Shown here: one piece after another, positions 1-6,374 of the stretch
How the letters are laid out: the number at the start of each line of letters is the position of its first letter
Position numbering within the stretch: position 1 is the stretch's first letter
NCBI GenBank assembly: GCA_017616955.1
Contig: JAFZXD010000124.1
Location: 1 to 6,440, forward strand
Reading direction: 5' to 3'
DNA length: 6,440 nucleotides
Source: Eubacterium sp.
Lineage (GTDB): Bacteria > Bacillota > Clostridia > Lachnospirales > Lachnospiraceae
Notes under the pieces: model-generated
The model's input: only the letters and a program-made list of their open reading frames with translations
Database searches by the model: none
Told to the model about the DNA's origin: nothing
Made by a program: the position numbers and the translations under genes

Positions 1-828
1 CTTCAAAAGTCCTCCAGGATTATTTCTGAGATCTATAACAAGCCCCTTAGCTCCCTGAGCAGTCAGATCTTCTATCGCCTGAACATACAGGTCCGGAGTA
101 TTCTCGACAAACTGTTCTATCTGAATATATCCAACCTTGTTATCAAGCATCTCATAACTTACTGTGGTATTGGTTATGGTATCTCTTACTATATCTATAT
201 AAAGATAGTCAGGCTCACCTTCTCTGTAAACTTTAAGGGTTACCGTCGTACCTTTTTCACCTCTTATATGATCTACGACAAAATCAAGTTCCATATCGGT
301 AGTTATATCAAGATCATCAACAGCAACTACTATATCATTTGGAAGAAGACCGGCCTTCTCAGCAGGACTTCCCACTATAGGCTTAACGATATAGACAGTA
401 CCTTTATCCTTATCTTTTGAAACTGTAGCTCCGATACCTTCAAACTTTCCTGAATCCTCTTCCATCAGCTTATCATACTCTTCCTTTGTATAATAAACCG
501 AGTATGGATCATCAAGTCCTTTCATGATTCCATCGAAGTAGCTTTCTTCTCTTTTCTCTTCATCCTGATCAAAGTAAAAATACTGATCTATAATTCCTTC
601 GATCTCATCAGTCTTCTTTTTTACATCTTGTGAATCTTCTTCAAATGAGCCGTTGCTGCTATTATCAGCATTATCAGTCTCATCTACTATCTCCGGCTTT
701 TCTCCAACAGAAGAAAGTCTGTCAACAACTCCGCATCCGCTGACGCCACCGACTACCATCAGAGAGGCAAATGTACCACAAGCCAGTCTCTTTGCAGTCT
801 TTTTGTTACATACAATCTTACGCTTCAT
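1..828 (-). CDS. S41 family C-terminal processing peptidase (CtpA/CtpB-like), lipoprotein, 3' end cut by window edge
   Basis: This is the N-terminal part (276 codons) of a carboxyl-terminal processing serine protease that acts outside the cytoplasmic membrane. The reading frame is open from the ATG at 828 to base 1. Residues 2-14 are Lys/Arg-rich, followed by a hydrophobic stretch and a lipobox V29-S30-G31-C32, so it is predicted to be lipid-anchored at Cys32. An acidic Ser/Asn-rich spacer follows (about 40-75). Residues 104-110 (GLDDPYS) and the segment to about 136 are a hallmark of CtpA-type proteins. A PDZ domain spans about 128-216, and the start of the protease core includes KVGYIQI (231-237) and DLRNNPGG (266-273). 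The catalytic Ser/Lys pair normally lies some 60-100 residues further on, outside the window, so activity cannot be judged. A GAGG ribosome binding site sits at 842-839, 10 nt from the ATG. The gene follows the M23 hydrolase gene by 84 nt and is probably the last seen member of the ftsEX operon. The family call is firm; the symbol ctpA or ctpB is not decidable. Confidence 0.93.
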   Translation of the reverse strand, partial: MKRKIVCNKKTAKRLACGTFASLMVVGGVSGCGVVDRLSSVGEKPEIVDETDNADNSSNGSFEEDSQDVKKKTDEIEGIIDQYFYFDQDEEKREESYFDGIMKGLDDPYSVYYTKEEYDKLMEEDSGKFEGIGATVSKDKDKGTVYIVKPIVGSPAEKAGLLPNDIVVAVDDLDITTDMELDFVVDHIRGEKGTTVTLKVYREGEPDYLYIDIVRDTITNTTVSYEMLDNKVGYIQIEQFVENTPDLYVQAIEDLTAQGAKGLVIDLRNNPGGLLK

Positions 829-849
829 CTTTACTTTTCCTCACAATGC

Positions 850-873
850 GAAAAGGGGATAAACCCCCTTTTC
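850..873. other. Perfect 9-bp inverted repeat (RNA hairpin) between the M23 and S41 genes
   Basis: Arms GAAAAGGGG (850-858) and CCCCTTTTC (865-873) pair perfectly around a 6-nt loop. On the minus strand, in which the genes are read, the hairpin is preceded by an A-run and followed by GCATTG and then the ribosome binding site of the S41 gene 8 nt later. It has no U-tract in that direction, so it is not a classic terminator for the operon. On the plus strand it is followed by T6 (874-879) and so has terminator form for antisense transcripts. A role in mRNA processing or in setting the M23 to S41 expression ratio is possible but unproven. Confidence 0.7.
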
Positions 874-912
874 TTTTTTATATATTGATTAAATTTTTAC
901 CTTTGATTTAAC

Positions 913-2328
913 TTATTCTCCGGCTCCCCTAAGTCCGGAAAAGTATTTGACCGGATTTACATATTCTCCGTTTTCTCTTACCGCAAAATGCAGATGAGGT
1001 CCGGTAGATACACCAGTACTACCTGCATAAGCTATCGTCTGTCCTCTTTTAACTGTATCTCCGGCATTTACGGCAAATCCTGATAAGTGGGCGTAAACTG
1101 TAGAAATATTGCTTCCGTGATCTATAACCACAGTATTTCCGTTAATGTCCATATATCCGACATGGATAACCTTACCATCAGCCGCTGCAACTATATTAGC
1201 TCCCGTATTACAACCTATATCCATACCTTTATGGAATGTAGATGCTCCTTCCAGCGGAGCCTCTCTAGGTCCAAACGGACAAGTAATCGTAGTACTGCTC
1301 GGGCAAGGCCACTGGAAATCTCCTCCTGCATACTTTACGCCGCCTTCTGATACTCCTGAGGATACTGAAACCCTGTATGTCATTTCCATCGAAGATATTC
1401 TTAAAGACTGTTCCTGCTCAAGTCTTTCTATCTGGCTAAGTTCGCCTTTTACCTTCTCGATGGAAGATTGGAACATACTTACCTGTTTCTCTTTTTCATC
1501 CGAAAGAATCTGAAGAGTTGCCTGTTCATTTACATAAGCTTCCTCAAGAACTTTAAGATCAGATGTAAGACTCGCCAGAAGCGTATTCTTATCATTCAGC
1601 TTTCTCTTAGCATCCGTAAGCTGTCCAAGTATGTTGTTATTGTATGAATCAACACACTGAATATACTCACTCTTATTGACTATATCAGAATAATCAGTTG
1701 CATTGAACAGAGCATCCATATAAGTATAAGCTCCATTCTCATATTCCTGCGCTATCTGATTCTTAAGATTATTATACTGCGCATCTCTCTGCGACTCGGC
1801 TAATGCCACCTGATCAGAGAGTTCCTTCATCATCTGATATGCAGTACTGGTACGACTATCGATATCATCTATTTTATCCTGATATTCAATAATCATATCA
1901 TCTATCTCACGAAGTTTGCTGATAAAGTCATTCTGACTGTCCATAAGCTCGTTCAGTCTTGTCTGAACTTCTGCTTTTTCTTTAAGTGTATCGGAATATT
2001 GACTAGTCAGAGAAGCTAAAGCAGCTGTATCAATATATGTAGTTGTTACCTGTGGTATGGAAACTCTAGCCTGTTCCGTTGTAGAAGTATCTTCCTCTGA
2101 TGAAGAGGTATCTGCTTCCGTATCAGTTGATTCTCCGCTTGTTGTATCTTCGGATGTTGCACTATCCTTTTTTTCTTTATCCTGCTGCTCAGCATCTGTA
2201 TCAGATGCATTCTTAGCACGAACACTGCGGAGTTCCTCACCACCGCCTGTGTATATACACATGCCACACAGGAACAAAACAATGCCCAAAACCACTGTAA
2301 ATAATATTATAGAATTTTTCTTACTCAT
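913..2328 (-). CDS. Membrane-anchored coiled-coil murein hydrolase with C-terminal M23 peptidase domain (EnvC/CwlO/PcsB-like FtsEX partner)
   Basis: The product (471 aa from the ATG) is a predicted extracytoplasmic peptidoglycan endopeptidase. Numbered from that ATG: a hydrophobic segment at about 5-27 is a signal anchor with no clear lipobox; residues about 40-88 are an Asp/Glu/Ser/Thr-rich low-complexity linker; about 105-315 is a long heptad-like helical region expected to form coiled coil; and the M23 (LytM) domain occupies about 340-465. Zinc ligands are visible as HxxxD (H366, D370) and the second His of HLH (H447), with the catalytic-site histidines H414 (YAHL) and H445. All are present, unlike in the degenerate activator EnvC. 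Placement directly after ftsX (25-nt gap) marks it as the likely hydrolase controlled by FtsEX. The frame also allows a TTG start at 2337 with GAGG 9 nt upstream; I prefer the ATG at 2328, which has AGGGG 10 nt upstream. Function as an FtsEX-gated hydrolase is inferred from architecture and context. Confidence 0.93.
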   Translation of the reverse strand: MSKKNSIILFTVVLGIVLFLCGMCIYTGGGEELRSVRAKNASDTDAEQQDKEKKDSATSEDTTSGESTDTEADTSSSEEDTSTTEQARVSIPQVTTTYIDTAALASLTSQYSDTLKEKAEVQTRLNELMDSQNDFISKLREIDDMIIEYQDKIDDIDSRTSTAYQMMKELSDQVALAESQRDAQYNNLKNQIAQEYENGAYTYMDALFNATDYSDIVNKSEYIQCVDSYNNNILGQLTDAKRKLNDKNTLLASLTSDLKVLEEAYVNEQATLQILSDEKEKQVSMFQSSIEKVKGELSQIERLEQEQSLRISSMEMTYRVSVSSGVSEGGVKYAGGDFQWPCPSSTTITCPFGPREAPLEGASTFHKGMDIGCNTGANIVAAADGKVIHVGYMDINGNTVVIDHGSNISTVYAHLSGFAVNAGDTVKRGQTIAYAGSTGVSTGPHLHFAVRENGEYVNPVKYFSGLRGAGE

Positions 2329-2338
2329 TAGATTCAAA

Positions 2339-2350
2339 CCCCTGTACCTC
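2339..2350 (-). promoter_or_regulatory. Double ribosome binding site deciding the M23 gene start
   Basis: Two purine-rich elements lie between the ftsX stop and the M23 gene: GAGG (2350-2347) and AGGGG (2343-2339). The first sits 9 nt before a TTG at 2337, the second 10 nt before an ATG at 2328. The ATG is favoured because it is the stronger initiation codon and the added residues Met-Asn-Leu carry no recognisable function. Confidence 0.55.
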
Positions 2351-2353
2351 GAT

Positions 2354-3262
2354 TTAAACCTTAAGATGTTTTCTCGTTGTTATCAAACTTCCTACAAGTC
2401 CAATTCCGATTCCCAATAAAAGCGTTATTGGAATAAGAAGCTTGAATATGTCAATAGGTGCCGCAAAATTGAAAAGGCTCTTAAGGATAGAAAACCTTCC
2501 GGCTATATAATTTATTACCATATCATAAAGATAGAAAAGCAGGATGAGCGGAATTATCGAACCGATAAGACCAATAATTACACCCTCTACTATAAACGGT
2601 GCTCTTACAAACGCATTTGTTGCACCGATCAGTTTCATTATCTTTATCTCTTCTCTTCTGACTGTGATTCCGATCGTAATCGTGTTGTTGATCAGGAATA
2701 CAGATACAAGAAGAAGTATAATGATTATACCAAATGAAGCATATCCGACAAATGCATTAATAGCGGATATACTGTCGGCGGTCACTGCTGAACTGCTGAC
2801 TTTTCTGACTCCCTCAATACCTTTAAGGAATTGAACAAAGTCTGCCTGTTTCTCCGAATCTTTCAGAGTTATCGTATAAGATGCAGAATTCTTAAGCGGA
2901 TTGTCATCTCCGAAAGCGGCTCTTGCAGCCTCGGGATCATCATATGTTTCCTCGGAGAATTCCTCCCAAGCTTCTTCAGCAGAAATGAAGTCTATTGTAT
3001 TTACTTCTTTTCTTGTTTTAATCTGCTCTCCGATAAGCTTTATTCCCTCTTCGGAAATATCCTCATCAAAGAACACAGATATAGATATACTGTTCTCAAT
3101 CTTGCGAATGGCTGAACGGAAGTTGACCAGAACACAATAGAACAGGCCAAAAACGAACAAACACGCTATGATAGTACCAATTGAAGCCAACGAAAACAGA
3201 ATGTTTCGCCTGATATTCTTAACACCCTGTTTTACGCTATAACCTACAGAACTAATCCTCAT
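2354..3262 (-). CDS. ftsX: Cell division ABC transporter permease FtsX
   Basis: FtsX is the membrane subunit of FtsEX, a type VII ABC system that does not move a solute but transmits ATP hydrolysis across the membrane to a peptidoglycan hydrolase. The 302-aa product shows the family topology. A cytoplasmic N-terminus (GYSVKQGVKNIRRN, about 7-20) leads into TM1 at about 21-44. A large acidic extracytoplasmic loop follows at about 45-170, the domain that in other species binds the coiled coil of the hydrolase. TM2 is at about 172-193, then the conserved cytoplasmic segment with VRREEIKIMKLIGAT (about 201-215), then TM3 at about 222-246 and TM4 at about 273-294. A GTG at 3274 in frame would add four residues, but it lies inside the ribosome binding site; the ATG at 3262 has AAGGGTGG 8 nt upstream and is preferred. 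The start overlaps the end of ftsE by 11 nt, which suggests translational coupling and equal subunit supply. Confidence 0.96.
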   Translation of the reverse strand: MRISSVGYSVKQGVKNIRRNILFSLASIGTIIACLFVFGLFYCVLVNFRSAIRKIENSISISVFFDEDISEEGIKLIGEQIKTRKEVNTIDFISAEEAWEEFSEETYDDPEAARAAFGDDNPLKNSASYTITLKDSEKQADFVQFLKGIEGVRKVSSSAVTADSISAINAFVGYASFGIIIILLLVSVFLINNTITIGITVRREEIKIMKLIGATNAFVRAPFIVEGVIIGLIGSIIPLILLFYLYDMVINYIAGRFSILKSLFNFAAPIDIFKLLIPITLLLGIGIGLVGSLITTRKHLKV

Positions 3263-3938
3263 CGATATAACCACCCTTCTGAACGTCGCTTACAACTTCG
3301 CCCTGCTTCAATGTTATAACTCTCTTCTTCATGACATTTACGATCTCTTTGTTATGAGTTACAACAACGACGGTTGTACCCTTCGCATTTATCTCATCAA
3401 GGAGATTCATGATGTCCCAAGAATTCTTTGGATCAAGATTTCCTGTAGGCTCGTCAGCAAGAATTATATCAGGCTTATTTACAAGTGCACGTGCAAGTGC
3501 AACTCTCTGCTGCTCACCACCCGAAAGCTGATTCGGGTAAGATTTGTATTTATTTGCAAGTCCTACCAGTGAAAGCACTGCCGGAACCTGTCTTCTTATA
3601 TATCTTGGCGGAGTTTCTATAACTCTCTGTGCAAAAGCAACATTTTCATATACGGTTCTGTCTTTGAGAAGACGGAAGTTCTGGAATACAACTCCTATCT
3701 TTCTTCGAACCAAATGAATCTTATCCTTCTTTACTCTTGCATAATCATAACCTGCTATTTCGATACGTCCTTTTGTAGGAACCAGCTCTCTGAGGAGCAG
3801 TTCTATAAACGTAGTTTTACCTGAACCTGAAGAACCTACTACGAAAACGAATTCACCCTTTGCAATCTCTATATTGACATCCTTAAGGGCAACGGTTCCT
3901 GTAGGATACCTCATTGTCACATTATCCATCTTAATCAT
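3252..3938 (-). CDS. ftsE: Cell division ATP-binding protein FtsE
   Basis: FtsE is the cytoplasmic ATPase of FtsEX; its ATP cycle drives FtsX to switch the external murein hydrolase. The 228-aa product is of normal family length. It carries Walker A GSSGSGKTT (35-43), Q-loop Gln86 in VVFQNFRLL, the ABC signature LSGGEQQR (138-145), Walker B IILADEP (158-164) with catalytic Glu163, D-loop NLD (167-169) and the switch His195. All are intact, so an active ATPase is expected. The FNFRLL-like segment after the Q-loop is typical of FtsE and separates it from LolD/MacB-type ATPases. The ATG at 3938 has GGGAGG at 3956-3951, a rather long 12-nt spacing; an internal Met at codon 4 is a less likely start because the usual conserved N-terminus would be trimmed. 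It follows the regulator gene by 22 nt and overlaps ftsX by 11 nt. Confidence 0.97.
   Translation of the reverse strand: MIKMDNVTMRYPTGTVALKDVNIEIAKGEFVFVVGSSGSGKTTFIELLLRELVPTKGRIEIAGYDYARVKKDKIHLVRRKIGVVFQNFRLLKDRTVYENVAFAQRVIETPPRYIRRQVPAVLSLVGLANKYKSYPNQLSGGEQQRVALARALVNKPDIILADEPTGNLDPKNSWDIMNLLDEINAKGTTVVVVTHNKEIVNVMKKRVITLKQGEVVSDVQKGGYIDED
3271..3278 (-). promoter_or_regulatory. Ribosome binding site of ftsX, inside the ftsE coding region
   Basis: AAGGGTGG on the minus strand, 8 nt before the ATG at 3262. It lies within the last codons of ftsE and includes the alternative GTG at 3274, which argues against that GTG being the start. Confidence 0.7.
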
Positions 3939-3960
3939 GGGTTACTAAATCCTCCCTGAA

Positions 3961-5052
3961 TTAGAAATCGAGGCTTTCCATGTATTTCATATACTTTACA
4001 ACCATCAGCGCAATCTTAAATGTGATTGCATCTTCAAATACTCTAAGATCAAGTCCTGTTGACTTCTCGATCTTATCAAGTCTGTAAACAAGTGTATTTC
4101 TGTGAATATACAGCTGTCTTGATGTTTCAGAAACGTTCAGGCTGTTTTCAAAGAACTTGTTGATTGTTGTAAGTGTTTCCTCGTCGAATTCATCAGGTGA
4201 TTTACCATCGAAGATTTCTTTTATGAACATACGGCAAAGAGGAATTGGAAGCTGATATATAAGTCTTCCGATACCAAGATTACTGTATGCGATGATATTC
4301 TTATCGCTGTAGAATATCTTTCCTACATCCAGTGCCATCTTTGCTTCTTTGTATGAACGAGATACTTCTTTGATCTCGTTAACGATCGTACCATAAGCTA
4401 CGTGAACAGAGATCATAGCCTCTGTATTAAGCATATCTACGATCACATTTGCAGTCTTTCCAAGCTCATCATATGTATCCGTAGGCTTAACCTCTTTTAC
4501 AAGTATGATGTTCTTCTCATCAACTGCTGTAATAAAGTCTCTTGTCTTAACAGAGAAGATATTTCTGACAGTCTCAAGAGCATTACTGTCTTTATCGGAT
4601 TTTGTCTCAATGATAAATACACATCTCTTTACATCCGTATCGATGTGAAGCTTCTTTGCTCTGTTGTATATATCAACAAGAAGCAGATTATCAAGAAGCA
4701 GATTCTTGATAAAGTTATCTTTATCCGATCTCTCCTTATATGCAACGAGCAGATTCTGAATCTGGAACGCTGCCATACGTCCTACCATGTAGGTACTGTC
4801 TGTATCACCTTTAGCAAGAATAATATACTCAAGCTGTTTGTCATCTGTCACTTTAAAAAACTGATAGCCAAGCAGCGACTGACTTTCTGCAGGTGATTCT
4901 GCAAATGCCATAACGGCATCTTCATAATCCAGAGGTCCTTCCTCTGACGTTTTAGCAAGAAGTCTTCCCTCCACATCCATAACAATAAGATCGACTTTTG
5001 TTATGGTTTTGATTCCTTCCAGTGTTTCCTGTAAGATCTGATTTGATATCAT
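3961..5052 (-). CDS. PucR/CdaR-type transcriptional regulator with C-terminal helix-turn-helix
   Basis: The 363-aa product resembles the CdaR/PucR class of regulators. The N-terminal region (about 1-130), with ILQETLEGI...VDLIVMDVEGRLLA (positions 6-33), looks like a divergent diacid-recognition or PAS-like sensor. A middle region (about 140-250) that starts KRCVFIIET fits the GGDEF-like domain common in this class. The C-terminal part (about 293-350) is a typical PucR helix-turn-helix: LNVSETSRQLYIHRNTLVYR (305-324), then LDKIEKSTGLDLR. No membrane segment is seen, so it should act in the cytoplasm on DNA. The ligand is unknown; sugar diacids, purines and amino acids are used by relatives, and none can be assigned here. 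The start is set by AGGAG at 5064-5060, 7 nt before the ATG. It is the first gene after a terminator and a consensus extended -10, and ftsE begins 22 nt downstream, so it is likely co-transcribed with the division genes and may regulate them and itself. Confidence 0.88.
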   Translation of the reverse strand: MISNQILQETLEGIKTITKVDLIVMDVEGRLLAKTSEEGPLDYEDAVMAFAESPAESQSLLGYQFFKVTDDKQLEYIILAKGDTDSTYMVGRMAAFQIQNLLVAYKERSDKDNFIKNLLLDNLLLVDIYNRAKKLHIDTDVKRCVFIIETKSDKDSNALETVRNIFSVKTRDFITAVDEKNIILVKEVKPTDTYDELGKTANVIVDMLNTEAMISVHVAYGTIVNEIKEVSRSYKEAKMALDVGKIFYSDKNIIAYSNLGIGRLIYQLPIPLCRMFIKEIFDGKSPDEFDEETLTTINKFFENSLNVSETSRQLYIHRNTLVYRLDKIEKSTGLDLRVFEDAITFKIALMVVKYMKYMESLDF

Positions 5053-5150
5053 AGCCCTACTCCTATTCTTTGTATCCCCTTTGGATTCTACATTATATTT
5101 AAAAGCTGCATATTAACCGCATTATGAAAACAGTCTATGCATACCTAATA

Positions 5151-5179
5151 ATTATAGCAAAAAATCCGACTATAAAAAA
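5151..5179 (-). promoter_or_regulatory. Predicted promoter (extended -10) of the regulator-ftsEX-M23-S41 operon
   Basis: On the minus strand TGCTATAAT (5159-5151) matches the extended -10 consensus TGnTATAAT for the housekeeping sigma factor. At 17-nt spacing the -35 position falls on TTTTTT (5179-5174), a poor -35, which an extended -10 can tolerate. Initiation would be near 5144, giving a leader of about 90 nt before the ATG at 5052. A second TATAAT lies at 5097-5092 but has no recognisable -35. Called from sequence match and position only. Confidence 0.6.
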
Positions 5180-5210
5180 GAGGAAATGTAGATTTTTTCT
5201 ACATTTCCTC
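5174..5210 (-). terminator. Intrinsic terminator of the MsmK/UgpC-type ATPase gene
   Basis: A perfect 13-bp stem, GAGGAAATGTAGA at 5180-5192 pairing with TCTACATTTCCTC at 5198-5210, encloses a 5-nt loop. In the minus-strand direction it is followed at once by T6 (5179-5174). It starts 51 nt after the ATPase stop codon and separates that gene from the regulator operon. The plus strand also carries a T-run (5214-5219), so it could work in both directions, although no plus-strand gene ends here. Confidence 0.92.
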
Positions 5211-5261
5211 ATATTTTTTACATAATTTTCACATTTTTAAATCAGTGAATTATATAATCGA

Positions 5262-6374
5262 CTAGTTTACAATGATCTCCTCTGATTCCTTATCGAAGAT
5301 ATGGATCTTTGAAAGGTCAAATGCGAACTGTACTGTGTCGCCAGGTCTAGCTGTTGTACGAGCATTAACTCTAGCTGTGATATCAAACTGATCAATTGTG
5401 AAGTACAGATAAACTTCTGCACCGAGCATTTCGTAGATATTGATACGAGCATCAATAACTGACTCAGGTGATGACTCGATGAAGAGCTGCTCATCATGTA
5501 TATCCTCAGGACGAATACCAAGTACAACGTCCTTATCGATGAATCCACCAGCAATAAGCTTGTTAGCCTTTGCTTCAGGAACTTTGATTGAGTGTGAACC
5601 GAACATAAGGAGTACGTCAGCACCTGACTTAACTACCTTACAATCGATGAAGTTCATAGGAGGCATTCCCATGAATCCTGCAACGAAGAGGTTGCATGGA
5701 TGATCATAGAGGTTCTGAGGTGAATCTACCTGCTGAACGATACCATCCTTCATAACTACGATACGAGTACCAAGTGTCATAGCCTCTGTCTGATCATGTG
5801 TAACGTAGATGATTGTTGTCTGAAGTCTCTGATGAAGTTTAGAAATCTCAACACGCATCTGTACACGAAGTTTAGCATCAAGGTTTGAGAGTGGCTCGTC
5901 CATAAGGAATACCTTTGGCTCACGAACGATAGCACGTCCCATGGCAACTCTCTGTCTCTGTCCTCCTGAAAGAGCCTTTGGCTTACGATCAAGAAGGTGC
6001 TCAATTTCAAGAATCTTAGCAGCTTCATGAACCTGCTTGTCAATCTTCTCCTTTGGAACCTTTCTAAGCTTAAGTCCGAATGCCATATTGTCATATACAG
6101 ACATATGTGGATACAGAGCGTAGTTCTGGAATACCATGGCGATATCCCTATCCTTTGGCTCTATATCGTTACAGAGCTTACCATCAATCCAGAGTTCACC
6201 TGAACTGATATCCTCGAGTCCGGCAATCATTCTCAGTGTTGTTGATTTACCACATCCTGAAGGTCCAACGAAGATTATGAACTCTTTATCCTCGATATCA
6301 AGGTTGAAGTCCTTAACTGCGTTAAAACCATTAGGGTAAATCTTGTAGATATTCTTTAGTTGTAGTCCTGCCAT
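5262..6374 (-). CDS. msmK: Carbohydrate ABC transporter ATP-binding protein, MsmK/MsmX/UgpC (MalK) family
   Basis: This is the cytoplasmic ATPase that energises CUT1-type sugar importers (oligosaccharides, maltodextrins, glycerol-3-phosphate and similar). The 370-aa product has normal family length. It shows Walker A GPSGCGKST (37-45), Q-loop Gln83 in VFQNYALYPHM, signature LSGGQRQR (135-142), Walker B VFLMDEP (155-161), D-loop SNLD (163-166) and switch His193. A C-terminal OB/TOBE regulatory domain covers about 236-370, including GIRPEDI (286-292), as in MalK-type ATPases. AGGAGG at 6388-6383 lies 8 nt before the ATG. No permease or binding-protein gene follows and a strong terminator does, so it is not led into a transporter operon; in Firmicutes such separate copies (MsmX, MsmK) serve several importers, which is the likely role here. 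Automatic annotation often names this family UgpC, but glycerol-3-phosphate specificity is not supported by anything visible. Upstream context is outside the window. Confidence 0.95.
   Translation of the reverse strand: MAGLQLKNIYKIYPNGFNAVKDFNLDIEDKEFIIFVGPSGCGKSTTLRMIAGLEDISSGELWIDGKLCNDIEPKDRDIAMVFQNYALYPHMSVYDNMAFGLKLRKVPKEKIDKQVHEAAKILEIEHLLDRKPKALSGGQRQRVAMGRAIVREPKVFLMDEPLSNLDAKLRVQMRVEISKLHQRLQTTIIYVTHDQTEAMTLGTRIVVMKDGIVQQVDSPQNLYDHPCNLFVAGFMGMPPMNFIDCKVVKSGADVLLMFGSHSIKVPEAKANKLIAGGFIDKDVVLGIRPEDIHDEQLFIESSPESVIDARINIYEMLGAEVYLYFTIDQFDITARVNARTTARPGDTVQFAFDLSKIHIFDKESEEIIVN

Noticed and set aside
653..862. Plus-strand 69-codon open frame
   Set aside because: It lies opposite the N-terminus of the S41 gene, has no ribosome binding site that I can see, and its product is low in recognisable features.
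874..912. Possible separate promoter for the S41 gene (TATATA in the AT-rich part of the gap)
   Set aside because: Only a 3-of-6 match at the -35 position, in very AT-rich sequence; not better than chance.
1087..1513. Two plus-strand open frames opposite the M23 domain
   Set aside because: The minus-strand frame carries the full zinc-peptidase motif set; these are shadows.
3263..3274. GTG start at 3274 for ftsX
   Set aside because: It falls inside the ribosome binding site serving the ATG at 3262, and the extra residues are not part of the family N-terminus.
4402..4896. Plus-strand 164-codon open frame
   Set aside because: It is antisense to the regulator gene; the Cys/Ile/Leu-rich product looks like a reverse-frame shadow, with no matching family features.
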